Made by a program: the position numbers and the translations under genes. The notes under the pieces are model-generated. The model made no database searches. It saw only the letters and a list, made by a program, of their open reading frames with translations, and was not told the DNA's origin. From Endothia cerciana (lineage: Eukaryota > Ascomycota > Sordariomycetes > Diaporthales > Cryphonectriaceae): DNA of 64,000 nt. Position 1 is the first letter of the stretch. Every line of letters starts with the position of its first letter. Where the stretch lies: the NCBI GenBank assembly GCA_026119935.1, contig JALRMH010000002.1, forward strand, positions 1,364,001 to 1,428,000, read 5' to 3'. This document shows, piece by piece, positions 49,042 to 60,696 of this stretch.

Positions 49042-49562
49042 ACCAGCAGAAAGCGGCCGACGGGCGCTGTCTCGGAGCTCAAGCAAGCACCGGCCAGCTG
49101 GGAGATTGTAGACACGAAGGAGGAGAGCAATTTGTCTGGTGTCTCAGCTGTCGAGCAAGAATATCCTTGTACCTACATAGACAGACCAGAAATGCAAAGG
49201 ACGCCCGAATGGAGGCGGAAGTTCCTCTGTCAGGACGAAGCTAACCTTGCCGATTATGATGATTAATCCGGGTTTGAGAAACTGGCTTCTATCGAGAATC
49301 CTGGATATCGGCGAAATAGAAGGTGAGTCTCTTCCTGGATCACCTCTTTTTACTCACTTCCTTCGGTCTAATCATGGCTAACATCTTTGGATACTCCCCC
49401 ATAGAGCGTGATCTTAAGCTTGGCTTGAACCACTAGTAGCAAGTCACTTGTCAGAGGCAATATCATTATTTCCTTGACTATTCCGACCTCATATCCTAGC
49501 AGGATCATAAGATCATCTACAGTGCCTGTTGCTAGCTCTTGACATCGCTTTGGACTGATATA

Positions 49563-50451
49563 CTACCAAGGATATTGGCCGTCAGCAGAAAGAAATCCCC
49601 CATGTTCATCATCTCGCTCGCCGTTGAGGATCCTGACCATGGGCGCAGCCCCCTCCCTCGTGGGGTGCGCACCGCTCTCGGCGTTGTTATGCGGTCCCAG
49701 GTTCGACACCGTGAAGCCAGGTGTGTAAGCAAACACCTTGCCGCCCTGCTCGCCGTAGACGACCGACTGGGCGGCCGTGATCAGGTTCAGCGAGGCCTTG
49801 CTCGCGCAGTACGCGATCCCCCACATGCCTACTTTGTTCGTGCTAGTGGCCGGGTCCAGGCGCTTCCCGATCGACCCGCCGCCGGATGACACGTTTACGA
49901 TCCGCGGCGTGCGGCCCGACTTCTTGAGGAGCGCCACGCAGGCTTCGACGAGGAGGAAGGGCCCTGTGGCGTTGGTCCGGAAGGCTCGCGAGAACTGTTC
50001 GGCCATCGAGCCTTCTGGCCAGCCTAGAGCGGCGCTGTTCACCAGTGCGTCGAGTCTGGGGAACTGATCAGCTTCAGGAAGAAAACCTCCACTGGTTCCG
50101 GGACGGCTGCTGGTCCTTACCGGCCGTGTTTCTCCTCCACCGTCTTCGTTGCAGCCTTGATGGAGTGCTCGTCTGCAACGTCAAGCTGCAAGAGCTCTAC
50201 GGTACCAGGCAAGTGTCGGGACTGGAGATCCCTGACGGCGGCTTCGCCTTTCCCGATGGAACGGCTCCCGAGCAGGACGTGCATGGAAGGGTCGGACAGC
50301 AGCTGTGAAGCAAGCTCAAAACCGATTGCCTGAGTTGGCTGCTCAATTGTTAGCTGGTGGCAAGCTGTAAAACAAAGACGAAAGAGAGGAAAACTCAAGG
50401 GGTGTATAACTCACCACCGGTAACTAGAACGAGGGTAACCGCTGAGGCCAT
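49563..50451 (-). CDS. Short-chain dehydrogenase/reductase, atypical cofactor loop
   Basis: Model: complement of 49563-50055, 50121-50364, 50415-50451; 257 residues. The SDR core is clear: first strand VTLVLVTG, LLGSRS after the second strand, LLQLDVAD, RLDALVNSAALGWPEG (NAG-like motif as NSA), catalytic Ser in IVNVSSGGGS, and YxxxK in AYCASKASLN. The usual TGxxxGIG loop is not present as such. The only in-frame splice gives TGACHQLTIEQPTQAIG, about ten residues longer than expected; the alternative acceptor at 50346 would give the normal spacing (TGAN.QAIG) but shifts the frame by one base. So either an inserted loop, an unusual splice or a one-base frameshift is present. Activity is doubtful until resolved. 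Confidence 0.75.
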
Positions 50452-51476
50452 TGCTGATACACAGAGAGAGAGAGAAAGAAAAAAGCTAGGTCGCGCTATC
50501 TGCCTTTATGACAAGAGTACTCACGACGCAGCCTGTCGGTCCAAGTCGTCGCGGACATTGGGATGGGAGAACGAAACCTGGTTCTTATAGCCCTCATCTC
50601 GAACTCAGATGGTGTAAAAACATCAACGTCCTTTGTCAACGTTGGGTATAGCCATACGGTGATAGCCTTGATACCGGAAGAGCATAGCATATGGGCAGCG
50701 GTTGCGCTCTACGACGACGTGCGGAGATGACCATAGAGGACTGTCCGAATCCACCCGGGTACTACAACTCTTGCTCAACCCAGAGTATCATCCTGGATGA
50801 CCTGCACAGGTGCTCGTTCCCCTATGGCATCGGACCCGGGCCGAGGTCGCTTCCGGACCGCCGAAACGGCTCCCGGCCCACCGAGGCCAGGGGAAGCTTA
50901 AAAGCAAATCTACCATGGTATCTGTCTTCAAGACTGTCAGGGCCTTTATACCATGCCGAACCTTAAAACACCGAAGCGCGCAGAGTTTATCTGGCCAATT
51001 CGGGAAAGGTCGTTCCAACACAGAAAGCTTACGGTGGAGGAAGGCTTCGAGGCCCAAAAGTAAACAGACCCTCGAGGCGGGCACTATGGGGGAGGGAAGG
51101 GGGAACTTCGATCTCGTAACATAGCCTGGTCCCTCGTGTTGCAAATGACATTAGGTGTAGGTAGGTAGCATCAAGATCGCGGATGGTGATGGCGAGGTTG
51201 ACGGGAGGTCGGGTTTAGGTGGCGGAGAACTCCACGTGCGGCCCCCGCTTACTCACTCTCGCAGCCTGGCCCTTGAGCCTCAACCTCGGGGCCCGTAATA
51301 ATACTCCGAACGTAGGGATGGACCGCGGCCGGCGAGGTCAGCTCGTCTCTACACATGCGAAACGAGCCGAGCTGATGTCTCGTTGAACTCATTTCTTGAC
51401 CAAGCACATCTCATTCCATCTACGTCTGAGCCGCGTCAGAGAACGGGCTTGCCCCATATCCAGAACGGCGCTCGCA
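50452..51476. other. Divergent promoter, SDR / PPTase
   Basis: About 1 kb without a supported gene. A GAGA-rich stretch at 50461-50480 lies in the SDR leader. Overlapping frames at 50788-51144 on both strands have no motif. Confidence 0.55.
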
Positions 51477-52515
51477 ATGGCTGATTCTCCGGCTCCGGCC
51501 CAGCCCGTGATCGTGCAGTGGCTCGTCGACACACGCAAGCTATGGCCCAGGGCCGAGAAGACAGCCCAGCTTGAGACCGAGGTAGCTACACCCGCAAGGC
51601 AGACCGGACCCCATACTCACACAAGGCACACCTGCTGACCCGCGCCCACAGGCCGCAAGAGCCCTTGCCCTCCTCAACCCCGAGGAGCGCAGGTCGGTGC
51701 TAAAGTACCTCTTCGTGCGCGACGCCAAGATGTCCCTCGCCTCACACCTGCTCAAGCACTACGCCATCTCGCGCCTCGTCGGCATCCCCTGGTCCGCGAC
51801 CAAGATCACGCGCAACGCCAAGACCAAGCCCGTCTACGTGGACCCGGCCACCAACAGGCCCCCGCTCGACTTCAACGTGAGCCACCAGGCGGGGCTCGTG
51901 GCCCTCGTCGCCGCCTGCGGGTTCGGGGAGGGGGAAGGGGCCGTCGACGTGGGCTGCGACGTCGTCTGCGTCAACGAGAGGGGGGAGCGGGACCGCGCAA
52001 TGATCGCGCGGGAGGGCTGGCCGGCGTTTGTGGATATGCACGCCGAGGTGTTCGCGCCCGGGGAGGCCTCGTATCTCAAGTACCAGATACCGAGCGCCAT
52101 ACCGGAGGCGATACCCGCGGGCGCGACGCCGAGGGCGGTCACCGATTTCAAGCTGAGGTGCTTCTACACGCTGTGGTGCCTGCGGGAGGCGTACGTCAAG
52201 ATGACGGGGGAGGCGCTGCTGGCGCCGTGGCTGAAGGTGCTCGAGTTCAGGGGCTTCAAGCCGCCCAGGCCGGCGCCGGGGATGGGGGAGGAGAGGGGGG
52301 ACGGGGAGGACATCGTGAAGGAGTTCGATGTCGTGTTCGAGGGCCGGAGGGTGGGGGATGCGAATATCTGCCTCAGGAGTGTTGGCCCGGATTACATGAC
52401 CTGTTCGGCGGTACGGACGCCCCAGGACAAGGAGGTAGGGCTGGGGGTCAGCCTGGGGGCGTATGAGGTGGTGGAGATTGAGCAGATCCTGGATTATGCT
52501 GAGGCGAATAGGTGA
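51477..52515 (+). CDS. 4'-phosphopantetheinyl transferase (NpgA/PptA type)
   Basis: Exons 51477-51581 and 51652-52515; 322 residues. Family blocks in order: VQWLVDTRKLWP near the N-terminus; KYLFVRDAKMSLASHLLKHY; IPWSATKITRNAKTKPVY; DFNVSHQAGLVAL; the Mg-binding VDVGCDVVCVNE (about 133-144); and FYTLWCLREAYVKMTGEALL (W210; Arg-Glu-Ala where most have Lys-Glu-Ala). The enzyme transfers the phosphopantetheine arm of CoA to acyl- and peptidyl-carrier proteins. In Pezizomycotina one NpgA-type enzyme normally serves all PKS, NRPS and the lysine-pathway reductase, so this gene is expected once per genome and is not itself evidence of a local cluster. Confidence 0.93.
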
Positions 52516-53439
52516 GGCACATAGACGGGTGTCGGTCCTGGGTGGGACGTCAGGGACCCTTCTTCTTCTTCTTCTTCTTTTATTTTTATTTTTTTTAGAC
52601 TCCCAACCTGAAGCCATACTGGTGACCGCGGGTAAGCTGCAGGATGAGGCCATATCTCAGCGCCAGGAGACCAGGCAGGGGGCCCACACTGCTGAGACTG
52701 CCGTGCTGACGCCTGCCACCTCGGGTGGAAAGAAATAGAACGGGATTTCCCCGTCCTGCTTGATGCTTCAAGGTCTAGATTCTACCATGTGCCTGCCAGG
52801 TCTGTTGGAGATAAGAGTACCTAGTTGGTGTGGAGAGATCCCGCTCTGGTCGTCGAGGGTTCACCACGCTAGCTGCGAAGTTACTTGGAGGTTATTCCTA
52901 ATTCCCTGCCAGGGACCTTGAAACGATGGCCTCCAATCGGGGGTGGCACTTGGTCATGGAATAGTGGAGCCAGATCTGGTGTGAGAGGAACAACGTCATC
53001 TTCGAGGCAACACCTGCATTTGGTGCATGGAGTTGGGCTGCTGGCAAGCTGGCAAGCCACACTCTGGGGCCCAGGCCTTGGAGCTTGGCCATGCATCATC
53101 AGAGCTCCATGTAATCTGATATCTGACCTCTTTGACCCCTCCCTCCCCCTTTCAGTAATTTTTTCTCCTTGTCGTCAGTCTGTCATATGGCATCTGTTCC
53201 TTTTGCATACTGAGTGAAGAACCATCCTGGACAAAAAGAACCCCTCCACTGGTTTCCAAGGTGGTTCACAGCTGACACGAGCCACAATCATAACCCCACT
53301 CGAGTCGATTTCCACTTTCACGTGCAGACTGAGGCCACCTTTACCTGCGACCATCCGTCGACCAACCGTCGGCCTCGCATGGTGTGGTGATCAAGGAAAA
53401 GAATCGGATACCTGCGTGGTATAGTGACGATCTCTTGCC
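52516..53439. other. PPTase 3' flank and OSH1 promoter
   Basis: Contains a TTC repeat at about 52559-52579 followed by a T-rich stretch. No gene is seen. Confidence 0.55.
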
Positions 53440-56400
53440 ATGTCTGAAGGTGGTGACAGGTGAGCAATGAGTCTCGGCCCGGGCCCTTGGCCGAGACATG
53501 TCCTGCTGACCATGCTGAACCCTCCTGCAGCTCCCACAAGCGCTCCAGGTCGGCGGCTGCCTTGTCCCTCCTCCGGCGAGCCAGGGACTCCAACGACGCG
53601 GCCTCCCCCGCCAGCCCTGTCGGCCCCTCCCCCTCGGCAGAGCTGCCTCCTTACGCCTCTGCCACCGTCTCCATGTCGAGCCAGCAGGCAAACAGGAGCC
53701 AGAGCTCCAGGCTCTCCGCCGTGCCGTCCAACAGCGGCAGGGTCCCCTCGAACCAGGGCCCCGCCCCCCCCGCCCCGAGGGCCTCCGTGAACCTCTACGA
53801 CAAGGGCAGCTCCCTCGAGCAGTCCGTGCGCAAGTTCCGCATCGTCGAGGCCCTGCGCAACGGCGACACCGCCTCCATCTCCAAGGCCATCCGCGACGCC
53901 TCCGACAGCGGGCCCCGGGCTAGCACGTCCTCCGTGAGCACCCTCTCCGGGGGTGCCCTGGAGGACACGACCGTCCTGCACCTCGCGATCCAGTGCGCCG
54001 AGTTCCCCGTCGTCGAGTATGCCATCTCTGACGGCGCGGGCTATGTCGACATCAACGCGCGGGACAAGGATGGGAACACCCCGCTGCACATCGCCGCCAT
54101 GCAGGGCCGGACGCAGATCGTGAGGCTGCTGCTGGACCAGGAGAACATCAACGACGCGATCGCGAACAACCAGGGCCGCCTGCCCCTCGACCTGGCCCGC
54201 AATGCCGAGATCTTCCAGTCCCTGCAGCTGTCGCGGTCGCTGTTCGCCGAGGGCAAGATCAGGCAGGTGCAGGAGCTGATCGGCAAGCAGGATTACAAGA
54301 CGCTGGAGCAGGTGCTGGAGGAGACACGCCTTAAGACAGTGCTCGATATCAACAGCACCGAGTTCGTCCTCGACCCGGTGACGGTGCAGGCCGGGGGCAC
54401 GCTGCTGCACGAGGCGGCCCGGCGGAAGAATACTACACTCATCCAGCTGCTGCTGCTGCACGGTGCAGATCCGTTCAGGCGGGACCGGAAGGGCAAGCTG
54501 CCTCAGGACGTCACCAAGGACGATGTGACCCGCGCCATGTTGAAGAAGTCGCCTGCCGCGGTGGCCGCGCAGCGTGGGATCCAGGAGAAGGCTGTTCTCG
54601 GGACCGCATCGCAGGCTGCCGCCGCGGCTCCTGGCGATCCGCTGCTGGGCAAGGAGGCGAGGGAGATGAAGGGCTACCTGAAGAAGTGGACCAACTACCG
54701 CAAGGGCTACCAGCTGAGGTGGTTCGTCCTCGAGGATGGCGTCCTCAGCTACTACAAGCACCAGGACGACTCGGGCTCGGCCTGCCGTGGCGCCATCAAC
54801 ATGCGCATCGCGAAACTCAACATGTCTCCAGACGAGAAGACCAAGTTCGAGATCATCGGCAAGTCTTCGGTCAAGTACACGCTGAAGGCGAACCATGAGG
54901 TCGAGGCCAAGCGGTGGTTCTGGGCCCTGAACAACGCCATCCAGTGGACCAAGGACCAAGCCAAGGAGGAGGAGCGCCAGCGAGCCGCCAACGCGGAGAT
55001 GTTGACCAAGGCGAAGAAGGAGCAGGCGCACGTTGGCTCAAGCGGCGAGCCACAAGGCGAGAACGCCAGTTTCCTCGAGCCGGTTCCCCGGGGGAGTGCT
55101 CAGCTCAGCCGCCTGGCCTCCAACAATAAGTCCCAAGGCAAGATGGCCAGCACGGTAGGCAGTCTTGTTGAGGAGGACGAGTACGCGGAGACGGACCATG
55201 AGACCAGGGCGGGCATGTCCGTCATGCAGGAGGACCACGACGATGACGACGACTACGGCGATGCATCGAGCGGCAGGGATCAGCCAAACGCCGGGAAAGA
55301 CGCGTTCAATATCACTGCACAGTCCCTGAAGTTGCAGTTAGATACAATGGCCCAAGTCAACGCGGCACTGGCCACGGAGGCGAGCCAGAACCCGGGCATG
55401 AAGTTGTCGGACCCCAAGACGGCCGGCGCCCTGGCGACGTACGACGCTGCCATTCGCTCGATGGTCGGACTTATCGGCGACCTGATGAGGATCTCCCGTG
55501 ACAGAGATGCCTTCTGGCAGTACCGTCTTGACCGGGAGACGGATATGAGAAGGATGTGGGAGGAGAGCATGGCCCACGTCGCCAAGGAGCAAGAGGTCCT
55601 GCAGGCACGCATCGGCGAGTCCGAGGAGAAGCGCAAGCAGACGAAGCGGATGCTCAAAGAGGTCGTCGGCAGTAACATGGCCAACAGCCCTAGCCTGTCC
55701 GAGGTGCCAGAAGAGGGCGAGGCCTCGGCCGCGAACACACCTGCTCTTTCCCAGAAGTCGCCGGCCAGGTTCTTCACCCGCCGCGAGACCGTGCTGACGG
55801 AGCTTGCGAATCTGTCGGATGACGACTCGGACGTGGACGAGGAGTTCTTTGACGCTGTCGACTCTGGGGAGATTGAGGCCGAGCCTCTGCCTCCCGCCAC
55901 CGCAACGACCACAGCAGTCACAGCTGGCGAGAAGACAGAAACGGCGGCTGTCTCGAGCGACCTGGATATAAGCAGTGCGTTCCATGGATACGAGAATGGC
56001 ATCCGGTCGAAGTTGAAGATCGATGCCGACAACAGGCCAAAGATCTCACTTTGGGTAAGTTGCGTATCGTCGAGGGGCCTCCACGCGACTGGCTAACACG
56101 CCGTCCCCAGGGCATTCTGAAGTCCATGATCGGCAAGGACATGACCAAGATGACACTGCCTGTCACCTTCAACGAACCCACCTCGTTGCTCTACCGCTGT
56201 GGTGAAGACATGGAGTATGCTGACCTCCTGGATCTTGCTGCTGACCGGTCCGACTCGATCGAGCGCCTCCTGTACATCGCGGCCTTTGCGGCAAGCGAGT
56301 ACGCTTCGACCATCGGCCGTGTTGCTAAGCCTTTCAACCCGCTCCTCGGAGAAACCTTCGAGTACGTCCGACCCGACAAGAACTACCGCTTCTTCATCGA

Positions 56401-57295
56401 GCAGGTCAGCCACCACCCACCTGTCGGTGCCGCCTGGGCTGAGTCACCAAAGTGGACCTACTACGGCGAGTCGCATGTCAAGTCCAAGTTCTACGGCCGG
56501 TCCTTCGATATCAACCCGCTCGGTACGTGGTTCTTGAGGCTGCGACCGACCTCCGGCGGCAAGGAGGACTTCTTCACGTGGAAGAAGGTGACGTCTTCAG
56601 TCGTCGGCATCATTACCGGCAACCCCACCGTCGACAACTACGGACCCATGGAGGTCAAGAACTGGACGACGGGCGAGGTCTGCTATCTCGACTTTAAACC
56701 GCGCGGCTGGAAGGAGTCATCCGCGTACCAGATCACAGGCAAGGTCGTCGACGCGAGCGGGCACGTACGCATCTCCATCGGCGGCCGGTGGAACTCGAAG
56801 CTCTACGCACGCATCACGCCGGGGTACGAGGCCACCGTCGAGGCGCCGGCCAACGACTCGGGCTCGGTCCACAAGGGCAGCTTCAACGACCCCACCAAGG
56901 CCTTCCTGATCTGGCAGGCCAACGAGCGGCCCAAGGGGATCCCGTTCAACCTGACGCCGTTTGTCCTCACCTTCAACCATATCGACGAGGAGCTGAGGCC
57001 GTGGCTCCCGCCGACCGACTCACGGTTGAGGCCTGACCAGCGTGCTATGGAGGAGGGCGAGTACGACTTTGCCGCGACCGAGAAGAACCGACTCGAGGAG
57101 GGACAGCGCGCACGGAGACGTGAGCGCGAGGCGAAAGGCGAGGAGTTCGTGCCGGCCTGGTTTACCAAGGCGAAGTGTGAGATCACGGGCGAGGAGTACT
57201 GGAAGTTCAACGGTAAGTACTGGGAACAGCGGGAGAAGGCGGGTAACGGTGACGAGAAGGCCTGGGAGGGGCTGGAGCAGATTTACGCCTCGTAG
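53440..57295 (+). CDS. Oxysterol-binding protein Osh1/Osh2-like (ANK-PH-FFAT-ORD)
   Basis: Exons 53440-53459, 53531-56054, 56111-57295; 1242 residues. The 20-base first exon (MSEGGD plus two bases) joins in phase to SSHKRSRSAAALSLL. Domains: ankyrin repeats about residues 140-330 (NTPLHIAAMQGRTQIVRLLL; GTLLHEAARRKNTTLIQLLL), PH domain about 386-482 (MKGYLKKWTNYRKGYQLRWF), a coiled region, an FFAT-type motif EFFDAVD in an acidic context near 779-785, and the C-terminal sterol/lipid-transfer ORD from about 849 with the signature EQVSHHPP at 945-952. This is the full-length Osh1/2 layout. The FFAT motif predicts binding to ER VAP/Scs2, the PH domain binding to Golgi or plasma-membrane phosphoinositides, and the ORD exchange of sterol and PI4P at contact sites. 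No defect seen. Confidence 0.95.
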
Positions 57296-57819
57296 ACGAC
57301 CGGCGGGGGGAAAGGGGGGGGGGGTGGGTTACGGCAGGGTGACGGATGGGCGAGTGGATGGTGGATCCGTTCGTAGGGGCTTTTATGTTGACGCTTCTTT
57401 GTTTTTATGAGGGATGAAGAACCATGGTACACATTTCTATGCATCGTTTTGCATAGGCAGGCACACAGCAGTCTGATCCTAAATCTGATGTGCTACTGGA
57501 CCAATCATAGGTCATGAAGCTCAAGGCGCCCGGGATGCTATCGTGACCTCGTCCTACCGTGATCCTAATATCACCATCCAAGTCGGTGCAGCACACGCGG
57601 CGGTGGAAAGCCCAGCAATGCAGAGAGAGGTGATACGCCGGTCCCGGTAGCCCATCTCAATGTCCTCCAACGCTGGGGAATCATCTCAACGCATCCTCGT
57701 TATGACATCTCATACGGCGCCCTCCTGTATATATATATTACCCTCCGGGTACTGTATATCTGTGTATGCCCATCCTATAGCGATAGCTGCCGGATTGGGG
57801 GGAGGGGGGGGGGGGAAGG
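57296..57819. other. Convergent 3' flanks OSH1 / POP1
   Basis: About 520 bases with G11 at 57314-57324 and G12 at 57804-57815, the latter ending five bases from the POP1 stop. No gene. Confidence 0.6.
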
Positions 57820-60696
57820 CTAGACGACCTCCCACCTGCCGACCCACCCGATCGCCTCTCCGGCGTTCCTCACCACACACGCGCGCCCCTCCTCCCGTCC
57901 CCCGCCCGCCAGCGCCTCGAGCGCCCTGTCTACGGAGATGGAGCCGACGGCGGCGCCCTTGCCCTGGGCGAGGCTGAACTCCCCCTTGGTGACGTACCCG
58001 ATGAGGTCCTCCTCGCCCGGCACGGGCGGCGGGTGGCCGCCGTTCCCGGCCGCGTGCCGCCCCTCCGGCGGCGGGAAGAGGACCTTCCTGGCCACGAGGG
58101 ACCGGACGAGCAGGAGCTTCTGCGCCTGGCGGTCGTCCGCCCCCGCGGGGGGGGGGGGCGCGGGCCCGCTGGCGGCTTCCTCGTCCGGGGTCGGTTTCTT
58201 TGTGGCTGGGCCGGGCAGCCTGGCGAGCCACCGGTCGCGCAGGTCTGCCGGGAGCTCCCTGGCCTGTGTGGGCGGCTGCGTCGCGGGGACCTCGGGCTGG
58301 GTGGCCGGCTGTGCTCGGACTCCCGTCCTGCGTGGGGGGAGCCGGTAGATGCGGGCGCAGGGCTCCACGACGCCACGGCCTGGGAAGGTGATCCTGACGG
58401 TGACGACGGAGTACGGCGGTCCAGATTTGGGGGCCCCTGTGGAGGCAAGCGTGTTGAAGGCCGCCTTGGAGAGGTGGTGGACGAGTGTCAGTGGGTGGGG
58501 TAGTTTTCCGTTTTCCTTGACAGGTTTGGTCCTGTCGCCAGCAGCTTGCAGGTCGCCGCCGACGGGTGCAGCTCCTCCCCCGCTGTCGGCCTGTACCTCT
58601 TTGCTCCTGTCGCTGATCGGAGGAGCTCCGCTGCCCTTGTCCGTGCCCTCTGCCGCGGTTTGTCCTTGCTCCGACCCGGGCTCCTGTTGAAGTCCAAACA
58701 GCCTCTCGAACTCACAAGCCCAGCCGAGGCCGATCTCGCCTTTGCGGCCTGCACCCAGGTGGAGTGACTCCCAAGCCACCCGCTTCGCTTTCGGCCTCCG
58801 TGCCCAGTCGGCCCTCCTCTTCTGGCGCTGTTCGAGCTCCCACTGGGCGCCGGCGCCGGTCCCGGGGAAGTCTCCTGGGAACCACGGCAAGCCCTGTTCA
58901 AAGGTCACCTGCCGCAGCTCGTTCAGGCCGCCGACCCGCGGGGTACCGCCTGTCGAGAGCGGATAGCGCACCAGGCTGTGCCATATGGGCAGGATGCACT
59001 TCCACGGTGCGAGCAGTGTCCAGGTACCCTGCGCAGAGGCCCTTGTGCGGGAGGAGAAGAGGATGACGGGGAAGGGGGGGTCGGCTTTGGTCACTTCCAG
59101 GAGTTTCCCTGGCGGGTTCGTGCCTCTGCGTCGGTCGAGGGCCTTTTGCGAGGGGAAGCAGGACGCTTTGAAGCGCGCATTGCGGTCAAACAGGAGGAAC
59201 GGCGCAGGGGGTTTATCATGAGCTGTCTTGGCGAGACCGCCCGGCTGCGCCGTACCCGCTGCCCGTGCCTGGACTGTCCGTGGAGGTTGTCTAAGACGTG
59301 GATCTTGGGCGGAGAACCCCAGGACGGCGTCAGGGGGGAGAGCGGCAGCGGCGGTGACCGTGGCCGCGAGTGACTGGAACAGCCTGGCGTGGTCTTCTTC
59401 AGCTGCTTCGTCTTCGTGGTACGGGCGAAGTACGCCCAGCAGCGCCTCGGTCGCCCCTGGACCCGTGAGCTCGACGCTGCCAACCTCGAAACGCAAGTCC
59501 TCGACATAAAGCCTCGGTGTCTCCCGATTGATGAGCCTGGTCAGGATGCTGAAGACTTCGAGGAAGCACGAGGGATGCAGCCTTATGAAGGCCTGTCGCT
59601 CGACCTTCTTGGCCGGCCGGGACGGGCCCTCGGGAGCCTGGAGCGTGGCCGGCTCAGGGTTCCATATGGCCGTGGCAGGGCCAATGGGCCGCCTTGCGCC
59701 CCCCTCCTCCTTGCTCAACGTGCCGGACCATCTGCGGCGGCCCTCCCTCCACTTCTTGCCTCGACCGTCCCACAGGCTGTCGTGAGACATACCCAGGGCC
59801 CTCAGTGTCCTCTGGATACCAGCTGCGTGGCCATAGAGGCCGATGGTGCTCACATAGCTCATGTCCCACACCATGGCCCCCCTCACGGCCGACGCCCGGT
59901 GAGTGGGCCTGTAGACCTTCTCGTTGGGCGTCAGCGGCAGGGCAAACCTCCACATAGGCTCCTTGGGCGGGGTCATCCTTGCCCTCTTGGCATGCCACAG
60001 GTGAGTCGGTAACCAGGTCTTGTCGATCTGGCGTTTCCTGAACCTCGCCTTCGGCTCGGGGGGCTCATTCAGCAGGTTCCTCCGTATCTTGGGCCTCGCG
60101 GGCCTCGTCTCGATCAGCTGCCTGACCGCGGCAGACCCCTCCACCTCCATACCGCCGCCGGCACCCTGAGCGCCCTCGCCCGCCCGCTCCCCCGCCGCCC
60201 TCAGCCTCCTGCGCTTCTTCTTCTTCTTGTCGGCCAGGATGCCCAGCCGCCTCGCGGCCTCGGCCCTGATCCTCCCCCTCGAGGTCTTGGGCTTCCTCCG
60301 CCTGGCGTCGACGGTGGGCGTGTTGTCGTCGGCCTGCTCCCGCCGCGCCCTGGCCCGCAGCCGCTTCGGCAGCTTCTTGACGTTGTGCGAAGCGGTGCGC
60401 CTCCGCATCCCGCGCGGCACGAGCTGGAAGGCGCGGCGGTTGTTGGCGTTCTTGGACGCGCCCATGCCGGCGGTCAGCGCCCTGATCTCGAACTCGCGCG
60501 CCGACAGGAAGGCCTGCAGGTCGAGCTCTCCATCCCGCAGGGCGGCGTCGGCGGGCTGGGCGCGCAGGAGGCGGGCGTCCTGGACCTTGGTGCGCTTGTG
60601 GGAGGGCGCGCCGCCGTCCCTGCCCTGGGGCGGGTCCTTCCGTTTCCTGGCAGGTCCAGAGGGCTGGCGGCCGGGCCTTGGGGGAAGTGAGGCCAT
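57820..60696 (-). CDS. pop1: RNase P/MRP protein subunit Pop1
   Basis: Single exon, 958 residues. A basic N-terminus (RKRKDPPQGRDGG, KRTKVQ) is followed by the POP1 domain (LQAFLSAREFEIRALTAGM, NNRRAFQLVPRGMRRRTASHNVK split by family consensus blocks, WLPTHLWHAKRARM, PMWRFALPLTPNEK, GAMVWDMSYVSTIGLYG). The middle POPLD domain (WTLLAPWKCILPIWHSLVRY, GLNELRQVTFEQGLPWFPGD) precedes a C-terminal glycine-cleavage-like end (IGYVTKGEFSLAQGKGAAVG). Pop1 is the largest protein of RNase P and RNase MRP and holds the RNA for tRNA and rRNA processing. A 12-base C run at 58147-58158 (sense strand) lies within the coding frame and encodes Pro residues. Convergent with OSH1 and divergent from the NT-C2 gene. 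Confidence 0.93.
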   Translation of the reverse strand: MASLPPRPGRQPSGPARKRKDPPQGRDGGAPSHKRTKVQDARLLRAQPADAALRDGELDLQAFLSAREFEIRALTAGMGASKNANNRRAFQLVPRGMRRRTASHNVKKLPKRLRARARREQADDNTPTVDARRRKPKTSRGRIRAEAARRLGILADKKKKKRRRLRAAGERAGEGAQGAGGGMEVEGSAAVRQLIETRPARPKIRRNLLNEPPEPKARFRKRQIDKTWLPTHLWHAKRARMTPPKEPMWRFALPLTPNEKVYRPTHRASAVRGAMVWDMSYVSTIGLYGHAAGIQRTLRALGMSHDSLWDGRGKKWREGRRRWSGTLSKEEGGARRPIGPATAIWNPEPATLQAPEGPSRPAKKVERQAFIRLHPSCFLEVFSILTRLINRETPRLYVEDLRFEVGSVELTGPGATEALLGVLRPYHEDEAAEEDHARLFQSLAATVTAAAALPPDAVLGFSAQDPRLRQPPRTVQARAAGTAQPGGLAKTAHDKPPAPFLLFDRNARFKASCFPSQKALDRRRGTNPPGKLLEVTKADPPFPVILFSSRTRASAQGTWTLLAPWKCILPIWHSLVRYPLSTGGTPRVGGLNELRQVTFEQGLPWFPGDFPGTGAGAQWELEQRQKRRADWARRPKAKRVAWESLHLGAGRKGEIGLGWACEFERLFGLQQEPGSEQGQTAAEGTDKGSGAPPISDRSKEVQADSGGGAAPVGGDLQAAGDRTKPVKENGKLPHPLTLVHHLSKAAFNTLASTGAPKSGPPYSVVTVRITFPGRGVVEPCARIYRLPPRRTGVRAQPATQPEVPATQPPTQARELPADLRDRWLARLPGPATKKPTPDEEAASGPAPPPPAGADDRQAQKLLLVRSLVARKVLFPPPEGRHAAGNGGHPPPVPGEEDLIGYVTKGEFSLAQGKGAAVGSISVDRALEALAGGGREEGRACVVRNAGEAIGWVGRWEVV

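Larger units (their letters stand above)
47413..49562. other. Gene-free region with probable repeat relics
   Basis: Apart from the two low-confidence relics listed separately (47929-47970, 48842-49041), no intact gene is visible. Sequence composition is less GC-rich than the flanking genes, with a GATCA short repeat at about 47766-47781. This fits decayed mobile or repetitive DNA, but no terminal repeats were identified. Confidence 0.4.

Noticed and set aside
3272..52515. A secondary-metabolite cluster linking UstYa, P450, SDR and PPTase
   Set aside because: The genes are separated by housekeeping genes over nearly 50 kb, and there is no PKS, NRPS, terpene cyclase or cluster regulator in the window.
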